From Sphaerotilus microaerophilus (GTDB lineage: Bacteria > Pseudomonadota > Gammaproteobacteria > Burkholderiales > Burkholderiaceae_C): a stretch of 64,000 nucleotides of DNA. The stretch is from the NCBI RefSeq assembly GCF_023734135.1, contig NZ_AP025730.1:5766001-5830000 (forward strand), read 5' to 3'. Positions within the stretch are counted from its first letter, which is position 1. The number at the start of each line of letters is the position of its first letter. Shown here in pieces: positions 1 to 10,232 of the stretch. The notes beneath the pieces are model-generated. The model saw nothing but the letters and a program-made list of their open reading frames with translations. It did not search any database and was not told where the DNA came from. Made by a program: the position numbers and the translations under genes.

Positions 1-795
1 CTGATCGCCCAGGCCGACGCACTGATCGAGGGCAACCGCCCCGGCGTGATGGAGCGCCTCGCCCTGGGCCCCGCCGACTGTGCAGCCGTCAACCCGCGGC
101 TGGTCTATGGCCGCATGACCGGCTGGGGCCAGACCGGCCCACTCGCCCAGGCCGCCGGGCACGACCTGAACTACGTGGCGCTGAGCGGCCTGCTGTCGCT
201 GGGCGCGCACCGGGGCGAGCGCCCCATCGTGCCACCCACGGTGCTGGGCGACGCTGGCGGCGCTCTGGCGCTGGCCTTCGGCATCGTCAGTGCGGCATTG
301 GAGGCGCGCCGCAGCGGGGTCGGACGGGTGGTCGACGCGGCCATCGTCGACGTGGTGGCGATGCTCGGTACCCTGGCGCACTGGATCCGCGGCAGCGGCC
401 AGCTCGACGGTCCCGCGCCCAGCCCCTTCCACGACTCGCCCTTCTACGACGTCTACCGCTGCGCCGACGGCGGCCACCTCACGATCGGCGCGCTGGAGCC
501 GCCCTTCTATGCGGAGCTGCTGCGCCGGCTGGGCTTCGACGACGTGGACACAGCATCGCAGTACGACCGCGCCACCTGGCCCGCGTTGAAGACGCGCTTC
601 ACCGCGCTGTTCGCTTCGCAGCCGCGCGACCACTGGGTGGCCCTGCTGGAGGGCAGTGATGCCTGCTTCGCCCCGGTGCTCGGCATCGCAGAGGCAGCGC
701 AACACCCGCACAACCGGGCACGCGGCACCTTCACGGTGGATGCGGCCGGCCGGATCAGCGCCGCGTTCGCGCCGCGCTTTCTACCGCTGGGCTGA
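1..795 (+). CDS. CaiB/BaiF family CoA-transferase or alpha-methylacyl-CoA racemase, 3' part
   Basis: The reading frame is open from the first base, so the gene starts upstream of the window; 264 codons remain before the TGA at 793-795. Near the window start the protein has the EGNRPGVMERLGLGP-like block typical of CaiB/BaiF enzymes (here NRPGVMERLALGP), followed by YGRMTGWGQTGP and AGHDLNYVALSG. The Asp of GHDLNY aligns with the catalytic Asp of the family, and this block resembles alpha-methylacyl-CoA racemase more than formyl-CoA transferase. Such enzymes either epimerise 2-methylacyl-CoAs or move CoA between carboxylic acids. The substrate cannot be told from this fragment. It converges on argJ, with 22 bp between the stop codons. 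Confidence 0.85.
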   Translation: MIAQADALIEGNRPGVMERLALGPADCAAVNPRLVYGRMTGWGQTGPLAQAAGHDLNYVALSGLLSLGAHRGERPIVPPTVLGDAGGALALAFGIVSAALEARRSGVGRVVDAAIVDVVAMLGTLAHWIRGSGQLDGPAPSPFHDSPFYDVYRCADGGHLTIGALEPPFYAELLRRLGFDDVDTASQYDRATWPALKTRFTALFASQPRDHWVALLEGSDACFAPVLGIAEAAQHPHNRARGTFTVDAAGRISAAFAPRFLPLG

Positions 796-817
796 CCGCC
801 CGCGCAAACACCAGTCG

Positions 818-2047
818 TCAGGAGCGGTAGTCCGCGTTGATCGTCACGTAGTCGTGCGACAGGTCGCAGGTCCAGACCGTGGCGTGGCGGTTGCCGCGGT
901 GCAGGTCCACCCGCACGGTGATCTCGGCCTGCTTCATCACGCGCTGGCCGTCCTCTTCCCGGTAGTCCGGGTGGCGGCCGCCGGCGCGGGCGACGTGCAC
1001 ATCGTCCAGGTAGAGGTCGATCAGGCCCTGGTCGAGGTCGTCGATGCCGGCGTAGCCCACCGCGGCCAGGATGCGGCCGAGGTTGGGGTCGCTGGCGAAG
1101 AAGGCCGTCTTGACCAGCGGCGAATGCGCGATCGCATAGGCCACTTGCCGGCACTCTTCCTTGGAGCGCCCCCCGTCGACGCGGATGGCGATGAACTTGG
1201 TGGCGCCTTCGCCGTCGCGCACGATCGCCTGGGCGAGCTGCTGCGACACCGCGATCACCGCCTCGCGCAGCAATTCGCCGTCGGCCGAGTCCAGCGCGGT
1301 GATCGTCGGGTTGCCGGCCTGCTGGCTGGCAATCAGCACGAAGCTGTCGTTGGTCGAGGTGTCGCCGTCGATGGTGATGCGGTTGAAGCTGTGGTCGGCC
1401 GCCTCGCGCACCAGGGCCTGTACCAGCGCCGGCTCGATCACCGCGTCGGTGGCCACGAAGCCCAGCATCGTGGCCATGTTCGGGCGGATCATGCCGGCGC
1501 CCTTGGCGATGCCGGTCACGGTCACGGTCCGGCCACCGATCGTGACCTGGCGCGACGCCGCCTTGGGCAGCGTGTCGGTGGTCATGATGCCCTCGGCGGC
1601 CTGGGCCCAGTTCGCCGGCTTCAGGTCGGTGATCGCCGCCGGCAGGCCGGCGATGATCCGGTCGATCGGCAGCGTCTCCATGATCACGCCGGTGGAGAAC
1701 GGCAGCACGTCCTGGCGCGCCAGGCCCAGCTGCGCGGCCAGCGCGTCGCAGACGGCGTTGGCCCGCGCCAGACCGTCGGCCCCGGTTCCGGCGTTGGCGT
1801 TGCCGGTGTTCACCACGATCGCGCGGCTGCCCCGCCCGGCGGCGAGGTGCTCGCGGCAGATCTGCACCGGCGCAGCGCAGAAGCGGTTGAGCGTGAAGAC
1901 GCCGGCCACCGTGCTGCCCGGCGCGAGGCGGAACACCGTCACATCGCGGCGGTTGGCCTTGCGCACACCGGCCATCGCGGTGCCGATCTCGACCCCGGCG
2001 ACCGGGTGCAGATCCTCAGGATTCGGGGCAACAAGGTTCACGGGCAT
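818..2047 (-). CDS. argJ: Bifunctional glutamate N-acetyltransferase / amino-acid N-acetyltransferase ArgJ
   Basis: The 409-residue protein matches the length of ArgJ. It moves the acetyl group from N-acetylornithine to glutamate in the cyclic arginine pathway, and bifunctional forms can also use acetyl-CoA. The self-cleavage motif [16 protein letters not shown] is present; cleavage between Ala192 and Thr193 would create the alpha and beta chains, with Thr193 as nucleophile. The block NTGNANAGTG near residue 80 is also typical. The ATG at 2047 is preceded by AAGAAGGA at a good distance. The gene lies downstream of secA on the same strand, with 38 bp between them, and that gap carries a repeat that also supplies the secA stop codon. 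Whether it is mono- or bifunctional cannot be read from the sequence. Confidence 0.95.
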   Translation of the reverse strand: MPVNLVAPNPEDLHPVAGVEIGTAMAGVRKANRRDVTVFRLAPGSTVAGVFTLNRFCAAPVQICREHLAAGRGSRAIVVNTGNANAGTGADGLARANAVCDALAAQLGLARQDVLPFSTGVIMETLPIDRIIAGLPAAITDLKPANWAQAAEGIMTTDTLPKAASRQVTIGGRTVTVTGIAKGAGMIRPNMATMLGFVATDAVIEPALVQALVREAADHSFNRITIDGDTSTNDSFVLIASQQAGNPTITALDSADGELLREAVIAVSQQLAQAIVRDGEGATKFIAIRVDGGRSKEECRQVAYAIAHSPLVKTAFFASDPNLGRILAAVGYAGIDDLDQGLIDLYLDDVHVARAGGRHPDYREEDGQRVMKQAEITVRVDLHRGNRHATVWTCDLSHDYVTINADYRS

Positions 2048-2061
2048 GTCGGTTCCTTCTT

Positions 2062-2085
2062 GGCGTCAGCCGCAACGGGGGTGGG

Positions 2086-2088
<3 letters not shown>
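2062..2088. repeat. 27-bp repeat, copy 1, containing the secA stop codon
   Basis: A 27-bp sequence (plus strand begins GGCGTCAGCCGCAACGGG and ends GGTGGGTCA) is found again, base for base, at 46227-46253. In both places its last three bases are the TCA that forms the stop codon of a minus-strand gene: secA here, a beta-propeller gene there. This copy is the short form; the other continues into a longer element with two hairpins. Confidence 0.75.
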
Positions 2089-4830
<2,742 letters not shown>

Positions 4831-4906
4831 GGAGGGGGTGCGGTGCACCTGCAGTGATGCGACCCGGACTGCAGGAGGGAGAAAAAGGGGAGACCGGAAA
4901 CGACAT

Positions 4907-4926
4907 CGGCAGCCTCTTGGCTGCCG
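4907..4926 (-). terminator. Hairpin between the M23 peptidase gene and secA
   Basis: The 8-bp arms CGGCAGCC and GGCTGCCG flank a TCTT loop. The hairpin lies after the peptidase gene boundary and about 75 nt before the secA start on the secA strand. No proper T-run follows it, so it could be a weak terminator or an RNA structure in the secA leader. The function is inferred; only the dyad is seen. Confidence 0.35.
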
Positions 4927-4980
4927 ACGGGACACATGCGGACCTGGCGGACAGGCCCCGTCACAAAGCCGATGAGTTTA

Positions 4981-6015
4981 TCACCGGCCCCTGCGTGCCT
5001 TGCCACGCGACTGGGTGGCTGCCGCGGTCTTCTCGGCCGCGTCAAGGCCCTCGCCCCGGGCGAGGAAGCGCGCCGGGTTCTGGGGCACCCCGCCGAGCAG
5101 CACCTCGAAGTGCAGGTGCGGGCCGGTGGACCGCCCGGTGTTGCCCACCATCGCGATGTCCTGGCCGCGGCGCACCAGCTCGCCCGGCTTCACCAGGATC
5201 CGCGAGTTGTGCGCGTAGCGGGTCACCAGGCCGTTGCCGTGATCCAGCTCCAGCGACAGGCCGTAGGCACCGTCCGGCTCGGCCGACCGCACCACCCCGG
5301 CCGCAGCGGCCCGGATCGGCGTGCCCACCGGCGCGGGATAGTCCAGCCCGGTGTGCAAGGCGGCGCGGCCGTTGAACGGATCGACACGGAATCCGAAGCC
5401 GGACCCCACGCCCCCCGCCACCGGCGCGATGCTGGGCACCATCATCATCTCCAGGCGCTTCTCCAGCAGGCGCGACTCGACCAGGGTGAACACATCCGAG
5501 CCGTGGTCGGTCTGCACGTCCAACTGAGCCAGCACCTCGTTGAGCTGCTCGATCGACGGCGTGCTCGCCGGCACAAAGGGCCCGCCACGCCCGCCCCCCC
5601 CCGCACCGGCCGCACCCGCGGCCGGCTTGGCCGGCGCGGAGGCGGGGCTGCCCGCGGCGTCGAGCGCACGCAGTTCTTCGGCCTTGATGCCCGCCAAACC
5701 GGACACGCGCGACCCGACCGCTTCGAGCTTGATGACCTTGGCCTGCATCTCGCCGACCTTCTGCGCCATCGCGTCGAGGTTCTCCCGCATGAAGCGGTCG
5801 CGCTGCTCGAACTCGTCACGCACCACCAGGCGCACCAGGTGACTCACCACCGGCCAGCCCTCCCGCGCCGCCTTCAGGAAGATGACGTGATAGATCGTGC
5901 CCGACAGCAGCATCAGCAACACCAGCACCACCGTGCCGGTCAGCCACAACTGGATCGGCCGCACATGCATCGAGCGCGTGCGCGCCATGTTGCCGTGGGT
6001 GATCAGGATGTCCAT
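4981..6015 (-). CDS. M23 family metallopeptidase (peptidoglycan DD-endopeptidase type), membrane-anchored
   Basis: The protein has 344 residues. A short cytoplasmic N-terminus is followed by one membrane segment (about residues 25-47), a coiled-coil-like stretch (about 65-115), a Gly/Ala/Pro-rich linker encoded by a G-rich tract, and a C-terminal LytM/M23 domain. The domain keeps the zinc-site motifs HTGLDYPAP and HLHFEV, so it is probably an active peptidase acting on cell-wall cross-links in the periplasm rather than an EnvC-type inactive activator. The ATG at 6015 is preceded by GAGGAG ten bases upstream, which decides it over longer open-frame starts. It is divergent from dciA, with only 18 bp between the start codons, and lies upstream of secA. 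The exact bond cleaved is not known. Confidence 0.88.
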   Translation of the reverse strand: MDILITHGNMARTRSMHVRPIQLWLTGTVVLVLLMLLSGTIYHVIFLKAAREGWPVVSHLVRLVVRDEFEQRDRFMRENLDAMAQKVGEMQAKVIKLEAVGSRVSGLAGIKAEELRALDAAGSPASAPAKPAAGAAGAGGGGRGGPFVPASTPSIEQLNEVLAQLDVQTDHGSDVFTLVESRLLEKRLEMMMVPSIAPVAGGVGSGFGFRVDPFNGRAALHTGLDYPAPVGTPIRAAAAGVVRSAEPDGAYGLSLELDHGNGLVTRYAHNSRILVKPGELVRRGQDIAMVGNTGRSTGPHLHFEVLLGGVPQNPARFLARGEGLDAAEKTAAATQSRGKARRGR

Positions 6016-6033
6016 CGTCGCTACACTCCTCGC

Positions 6034-6360
6034 GTGAAAACGGGTAAGCCTGTGGCCGTTCCGGATGCCACGCCATTGCGGCGCGCCCTGGAACGATGTG
6101 AACCCCTGCTGCGCCTGCAGCAGCGGCTGGCGGCCGCCCATGCACGCATGGATGCGATCCGCACCTTCCTCCCGCCGGGCCTGGCCCCCTTCGTGAAGCC
6201 TGGCCCTGTCGAAGACAGCGGCTGGACCCTGTTCGCCACCGGCCCAGCGGTGGCGGCCAAGTTGCGCCAGATGCAGCCTCTTTTGGAGACGGCCCTGCGT
6301 CAACAGGGTTTTGAGATTAGCTCAATCAAGATCCGCGTTCAATCGACGCGTTCACGTTGA
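6034..6360 (+). CDS. dciA: DciA (DUF721) family replicative helicase loader
   Basis: A small protein of 108 residues starting with GTG at 6034. It has the DUF721 pattern: a basic N-terminal region with RRALERCEPLLRLQQRL, a central LPPGLAPFVKPG and WTLFATGPAVAAKLRQMQPLLETAL, and a C-terminal SIKIRVQ strand. DciA-family proteins interact with DnaB helicase and replace DnaC in most bacteria; betaproteobacteria generally lack DnaC. The neighbourhood (DUF721, M23 peptidase, secA) is characteristic and supports the call. The GTG start is not preceded by a clear ribosome-binding site, and no ATG lies upstream in frame close by. Function is taken from the family. Confidence 0.8.
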   Translation: MKTGKPVAVPDATPLRRALERCEPLLRLQQRLAAAHARMDAIRTFLPPGLAPFVKPGPVEDSGWTLFATGPAVAAKLRQMQPLLETALRQQGFEISSIKIRVQSTRSR

Positions 6361-6706
6361 TAGAAGCCCCTCCCCCGCTCGAAGGGGACGCTGGCAGGGC
6401 CTGCAGATCCGGCGATTTGTGCACTGCGACATGCAACACAACTTGAGCCATCGCAATTGCGTGCACGTCGCGACCGCGCAACAGAAAGTGACAAAGCCGC
6501 CGCCGAACACCCCGGTGGGCCATCAACGGGCGGCCAAAGCCACCCCATCGTCGGCCTTGCCCTGGTTCGCCTCGGCGGTACGCGGGCCAAGGCGTCCTTC
6601 AGGCACCTTGCTGAGCGGCACGTCGGCCGGGACCAGTCCGGCGCATTGAATTCTATAATTTGCCCCCCTGCCCTCCTTGGCCGCGCCCTGCGCCGGCACC
6701 CTCCGC
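6361..6706. other. 346-bp intergenic region between dciA and the rhodanese gene
   Basis: No convincing gene is seen on either strand. It begins with a short GC-rich dyad (CCCCT and AGGGG arms, 6367-6386) just after dciA and ends with the promoter-like TATAAT at 6654-6659. The open frames that cross it have the composition of shadow frames. Confidence 0.5.
6654..6659 (+). promoter_or_regulatory. Candidate -10 box for the rhodanese-grxC transcript
   Basis: A perfect TATAAT stands in a locally A/T-rich patch (GAATTCTATAATTTG) in otherwise GC-rich DNA, 48 bp before the GTG start of the rhodanese gene. A matching -35 box is weak (GACCAG at 17-bp spacing). The promoter is inferred from the -10 match and its position. 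Confidence 0.55.
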
Positions 6707-7114
6707 GTGAAGTTCCTCCTCGACAACTGGTATTGGATCGTGACCGCCCTCGTCTCGGGCGGTGCCCTGGCATGGCCCCAGCTCGGCCGCGGAGGTGCCA
6801 ACGCGGTCAGCCCGCAGGAGGCCGTGCAGCTGATGAACCGGGAGAAGGCGGTCGTGATCGACGTCTGCGACACCGCCGAGTTCGCCGCCGGCCACGTGGT
6901 GGGCTCGCGCAACATCCCGCTGGCCACGCTCGATGGCGCCAAGGGGCTGCCCAGCAACAAGACGTTGCCGGTGGTGTTGGTCTGTGCGCGGGGCTCGCGT
7001 GCGCAGCGCGCCGCGGGGGTACTCAAGAAACTCGGCCACGAGCGCGTGCATGTGCTGGCCGGCGGCATGGCCGCCTGGCGCGAAGCCAGCCTGCCGGTCG
7101 AGAAATCGGCCTGA
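6707..7114 (+). CDS. Membrane-anchored rhodanese-like sulfurtransferase (YibN type)
   Basis: From the GTG at 6707 the protein has 135 residues beginning MKFLLDNWYWIVTALVSGG, a typical N-terminal membrane segment of YibN-like rhodaneses. A rhodanese domain follows, with the entry motif VIDVCDTAEFAAGHVVGSRNIP, the active-site loop CARGSR (Cys93) and the C-terminal LAGGMAAWREA. An upstream in-frame ATG at 6677 would add ten residues that do not resemble the family. Rhodaneses carry sulfane sulfur on the active cysteine; the physiological acceptor of this one is unknown. It is followed by grxC, an arrangement common in proteobacteria, where secB usually comes next; here secB is absent. Confidence 0.9.
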   Translation: MKFLLDNWYWIVTALVSGGALAWPQLGRGGANAVSPQEAVQLMNREKAVVIDVCDTAEFAAGHVVGSRNIPLATLDGAKGLPSNKTLPVVLVCARGSRAQRAAGVLKKLGHERVHVLAGGMAAWREASLPVEKSA

Positions 7115-7245
7115 GCTTGTTCGGCGCCCATCCCGGGATGCGTGCACATTCGGCCTGATCGGGCCTCGGGATTCGCCAGGGCGGCCAGCGCGAGTTTGGC
7201 CGCGCCCTGACAATGGTGGCCTGTCCCCGGTTCGAAGTGCTGCCC

Positions 7246-7503
7246 ATGAAGCCCGTCAAGATGTACACGACGCAGGTCTGCCCCTACTGCGTCCGCGCCA
7301 AGGCCCTGCTCCAGCAACGTGGCGTCCACGCCATCGAAGAGGTCCGCGTCGACCTGCAACCGGCCGAGCGCGACCGCATGATCGAATTGACCGGTCGCCG
7401 CACCGTGCCGCAGATCTTCATCGGCGACACCCATGTGGGTGGCTGCGACGACCTGATGGCGCTGGACCGCACCGGCGGCCTGGCTCCTCTGTTGCAGGCC
7501 TGA
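7246..7503 (+). CDS. grxC: Glutaredoxin 3
   Basis: The 85-residue protein has exactly the usual GrxC length when started at the ATG at 7246 (MKPVKMYTTQVCPYC). It has the dithiol active site CPYC (Cys12, Cys15), the cis-Pro motif RTVPQIFIG and the glutathione-binding HVGGCDDL. It is a cytoplasmic glutathione-dependent disulfide reductase. An in-frame upstream ATG at 7213 would add a stretch not found in glutaredoxins. The gene lies 131 bp after the rhodanese gene on the same strand and probably shares its transcript. Confidence 0.95.
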   Translation: MKPVKMYTTQVCPYCVRAKALLQQRGVHAIEEVRVDLQPAERDRMIELTGRRTVPQIFIGDTHVGGCDDLMALDRTGGLAPLLQA

Positions 7504-7544
7504 GGTTCACTCCTCGCTGGCCGCCGTGATGGCAGCCAGCCACA

Positions 7545-7578
7545 CGCGGGTGCACGCCACTGTGGGGTGGCACCCGCG
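7545..7578 (+). terminator. Candidate hairpin after grxC
   Basis: Arms CGCGGGTG (7545-7552) and CACCCGCG (7571-7578) can pair, with a further CCAC/GTGG pairing inside the loop. The hairpin stands 42 bp past the grxC stop and 79 bp before kup. There is no T-run after it, so termination is only an inference. Confidence 0.4.
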
Positions 7579-7656
7579 ATCTGCAACAAATCGTCTGCTG
7601 CGTAGCACAATGGGCGTTTTGGACTGTCACGTCCGGCGCCGTGCCGGGCGAAGCCC

Positions 7657-9543
7657 TTGAGCGCCTCCACCCACGCCTCCCACTCGCCGCGCGCCGTCGC
7701 GGCGTTGACCCTGGCAGCGCTCGGCGTCGTCTACGGCGACATCGGCACCAGCCCGCTGTATGCGCTGAAGGAGGTCTTCCACGGCGGGCATGTGGCCGTC
7801 ACGCCCGACAATGTCTTGGGCGTGCTGTCGCTGATCTTCTGGACGATGACCATCGTCGTCTCGCTGAAGTACGTCCTGCTCATCCTGCGGGCGGACAACA
7901 ACGGCGAAGGCGGGCTGATCGCGATGCTCGCCCTGGCCACCCATGCGGTGCGCGAGCGACCGGCGCTGCGCGACGTGCTGATGGCCGTGGGCCTGTTCGG
8001 CACGGCGATCTTCTATGGCGATGGCGTCATCACGCCGGCGGTGTCGGTGCTGTCGGCGGTCGAGGGCCTGGAGGTCGTCTCGCCGCGGCTGCACAACGCC
8101 ATCATCCCGATCACGCTGGTGGTGCTGACCGCCCTGTTCGCCGTGCAGCGCTTCGGCACGGGGGGCATCGGCAAGTTCTTCGGCCCCGTCACGCTGATCT
8201 GGTTCGTGGCACTGGTGGCGCTGGGCCTGCCGCACATCGTGGCCCACCCCGGGGTGCTGGTGGCTGTCAATCCGGCGTATGCCGTTGGCTTCTTCCTGGC
8301 CAACCCGTTGGTGGCGTTCATCGGCCTGGGCGCCGTGGTGCTCTGCGTGACCGGGGGAGAAGCGCTCTATGCGGACATGGGGCACTTCGGCAAGCTGCCC
8401 ATCCGCATCGCGTGGTACGGCTTCGTGATGCCCGCCCTGGTGGTGAACTACTTCGGCCAGGGCGCGATGCTGCTGCACGACCCGGAGGCGGTGAAGAACC
8501 CCTTCTACAACATGGCGCCGGACTGGGCTCAGCTGCCGCTGGTCTTCCTGTCCACCGCGGCCACGGTGATCGCCTCGCAGGCGCTGATCACGGCGGCGTT
8601 CTCGGTCACCAAGCAGGCCATCCAGCTGGGCATCCTGCCGCGCATGCACATCAAGCACACCTCCGTGCGCGACCTGGGTCAGATCTACGTGCCCTTCATC
8701 AACTGGGGCCTGTACGTCTTCATCGTGCTGGCCGTGGGCCTGTTCAAGACCTCCTCGAACCTGGCCTCGGCCTACGGCATCGCAGTGACGCTGGACATGA
8801 CCATCACCACGGTGATGACCTTCTACGTCATCCGCTACGGCTGGAGGTACCCGCTGGCGCTGTGCCTGGCGGCCACCGGATTCTTCTTCGTCATCGACAT
8901 CACCTTCTTCGCGTCGAACATGCTCAAGCTGTTCGGCGGCGGCTGGTTCCCGCTGGTGATCGGCGTCGGCATGTTCATCCTGATGCTGACCTGGCGGCGT
9001 GGGCGCTTCCTGATGGCCGAACGCCTGCGCGACGATGCGATCGACCTGACCAGCTTCCTGGAAGCCATCTTCGTCAGCCCGCCCACGCGCGTGGAAGGCA
9101 CGGCGGTGTTCCTCTCCGCCGAGCAGGGGCTGACCCCCAACGCGTTGATGCACAACCTGAAGCACAACAAGGTGCTGCACGAACACAACCTGTTCGTCAC
9201 GGTCAGGCACCACGACATCCCCTGGGTCGGCTTCGATCAGCGCATCGAGATGACCCCGTTGGGCCACCACTGCTGGCAAGTCACGCTGAACTTCGGCTTC
9301 AAGAACGACCCGGACGTGCCCGAGGCCCTGAAGCTCCTGAAGGACCGTGGCGTGCCGCTGGACGACATGGACACCAGCTACTTCCTGTCGCGCGACATCG
9401 TGATCCCCACCTTCGGTGGCGGCATGGCGATGTGGCGCGAGAAGATCTTCGCCAGCATGCACCGCAACTCGGCGGCGGCGGCGGACTTCCTGAACCTGCC
9501 CTCCAACCGCATCGTCGAGCTGGGCGCCAAGGTCGAGATCTGA
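7657..9543 (+). CDS. kup: Low-affinity potassium transporter Kup
   Basis: The 628-residue length is normal for bacterial Kup. It starts with [20 protein letters not shown], the family signature, followed by about twelve membrane segments up to residue 430 and a cytoplasmic C-terminal domain of about 200 residues. It takes up K+ with protons across the inner membrane. The start is TTG at 7657, since no ATG or GTG lies in frame before the first conserved block ([19 protein letters not shown]). A weak promoter may lie in the 150-bp gap after grxC, but none stands out. It converges on the rhombosortase-like gene. Confidence 0.96.
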   Translation: MSASTHASHSPRAVAALTLAALGVVYGDIGTSPLYALKEVFHGGHVAVTPDNVLGVLSLIFWTMTIVVSLKYVLLILRADNNGEGGLIAMLALATHAVRERPALRDVLMAVGLFGTAIFYGDGVITPAVSVLSAVEGLEVVSPRLHNAIIPITLVVLTALFAVQRFGTGGIGKFFGPVTLIWFVALVALGLPHIVAHPGVLVAVNPAYAVGFFLANPLVAFIGLGAVVLCVTGGEALYADMGHFGKLPIRIAWYGFVMPALVVNYFGQGAMLLHDPEAVKNPFYNMAPDWAQLPLVFLSTAATVIASQALITAAFSVTKQAIQLGILPRMHIKHTSVRDLGQIYVPFINWGLYVFIVLAVGLFKTSSNLASAYGIAVTLDMTITTVMTFYVIRYGWRYPLALCLAATGFFFVIDITFFASNMLKLFGGGWFPLVIGVGMFILMLTWRRGRFLMAERLRDDAIDLTSFLEAIFVSPPTRVEGTAVFLSAEQGLTPNALMHNLKHNKVLHEHNLFVTVRHHDIPWVGFDQRIEMTPLGHHCWQVTLNFGFKNDPDVPEALKLLKDRGVPLDDMDTSYFLSRDIVIPTFGGGMAMWREKIFASMHRNSAAAADFLNLPSNRIVELGAKVEI

Positions 9544-9564
9544 GGATCGAGGGCGGGCAAGGCC

Positions 9565-9590
9565 GAGCGCCGCGTTCAGCGCGGCCGCTC
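9565..9590. terminator. Candidate hairpin in the kup / rhomboid convergent junction
   Basis: A GC-rich dyad (GAGCGCCGCG, loop TTCAG, then CGCGGCCGCTC with one bulged base) lies between the two converging stop codons and overlaps the last codons of the minus-strand gene. No T-run follows on either strand. Confidence 0.35.
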
Positions 9591-10232
9591 GTCCGGGGAG
9601 TTGGCCGGCCGGTCGACGAAACCATGCAACCCCTGCGCCAGCGCCGCCAGCAGCGCCCCCCAGAACGCCCCGGCCGCATGGGCCAGCGGGGCGATCGAGA
9701 AATCCCAACCCGGCGGTCGGTAGAGCACCCGCTCCCAGGCCCTATCCCCCCCCAGCCGCATCAACACGCCCGCCAGCAGCGCCGCGCCGAGCAGCCGCTG
9801 CGCTCGCGGGCGGTCCGGCAGCATCAGCAACATCACCCCCAGCACCGCCACGCCGGCATAGAGCACGCCGGACAGGCCGACGTAGCGCACCAGCTGCGGC
9901 TGCAGCACCAGCGTGAGGTGGGTCAGCGGCCAGGCCAACGCCCAGGCCCAGGCCGCCCGGCGCGGCAGCGATGCCAGCACCCCGAGTGCGCCGACGAGCA
10001 GCGCGCCGGCCAGGTCGGCCCAGCGGTGACCGGCGCTGAGGTGCACCCAGGCCGCACTCCACCAGCGCCAGGGCTCGCTCCAGGCCAGCTCCGGGCGCCA
10101 GGCCAGCATCCGCAGCGCCAGCCCATCGGCCGGGCCGATCGCCAGGGCCGGCAGCAACAGGAGGCCGGCCACGGCCGCCCAGGCCCAGCCCGGCCGAGCC
10201 GGGTGCGGCGTCAGCCGAACACCACCTGCCAC
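9576..10232 (-). CDS. rrtA: Rhombosortase-like rhomboid intramembrane serine protease
   Basis: The 218-residue protein has six or so membrane segments. It carries WVHLSAGH near residue 62, the serine motif YVGLSGVLYAG with catalytic Ser121, and a C-terminal HAAGAFWG with His185, giving the Ser/His dyad of rhomboids. The small size and the GLSGVLYAG form resemble the rhombosortase subfamily (RrtA), which processes proteins with a GlyGly-CTERM tail. No GlyGly-CTERM protein is recognisable in this window, so its substrate would be elsewhere. It starts with GTG and overlaps the end of glnE by 22 bp, implying co-translation with glnE. The subfamily call is from motif recognition and less certain than the rhomboid call. 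Confidence 0.75.
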   Translation of the reverse strand: MAGGVRLTPHPARPGWAWAAVAGLLLLPALAIGPADGLALRMLAWRPELAWSEPWRWWSAAWVHLSAGHRWADLAGALLVGALGVLASLPRRAAWAWALAWPLTHLTLVLQPQLVRYVGLSGVLYAGVAVLGVMLLMLPDRPRAQRLLGAALLAGVLMRLGGDRAWERVLYRPPGWDFSIAPLAHAAGAFWGALLAALAQGLHGFVDRPANSPDERPR

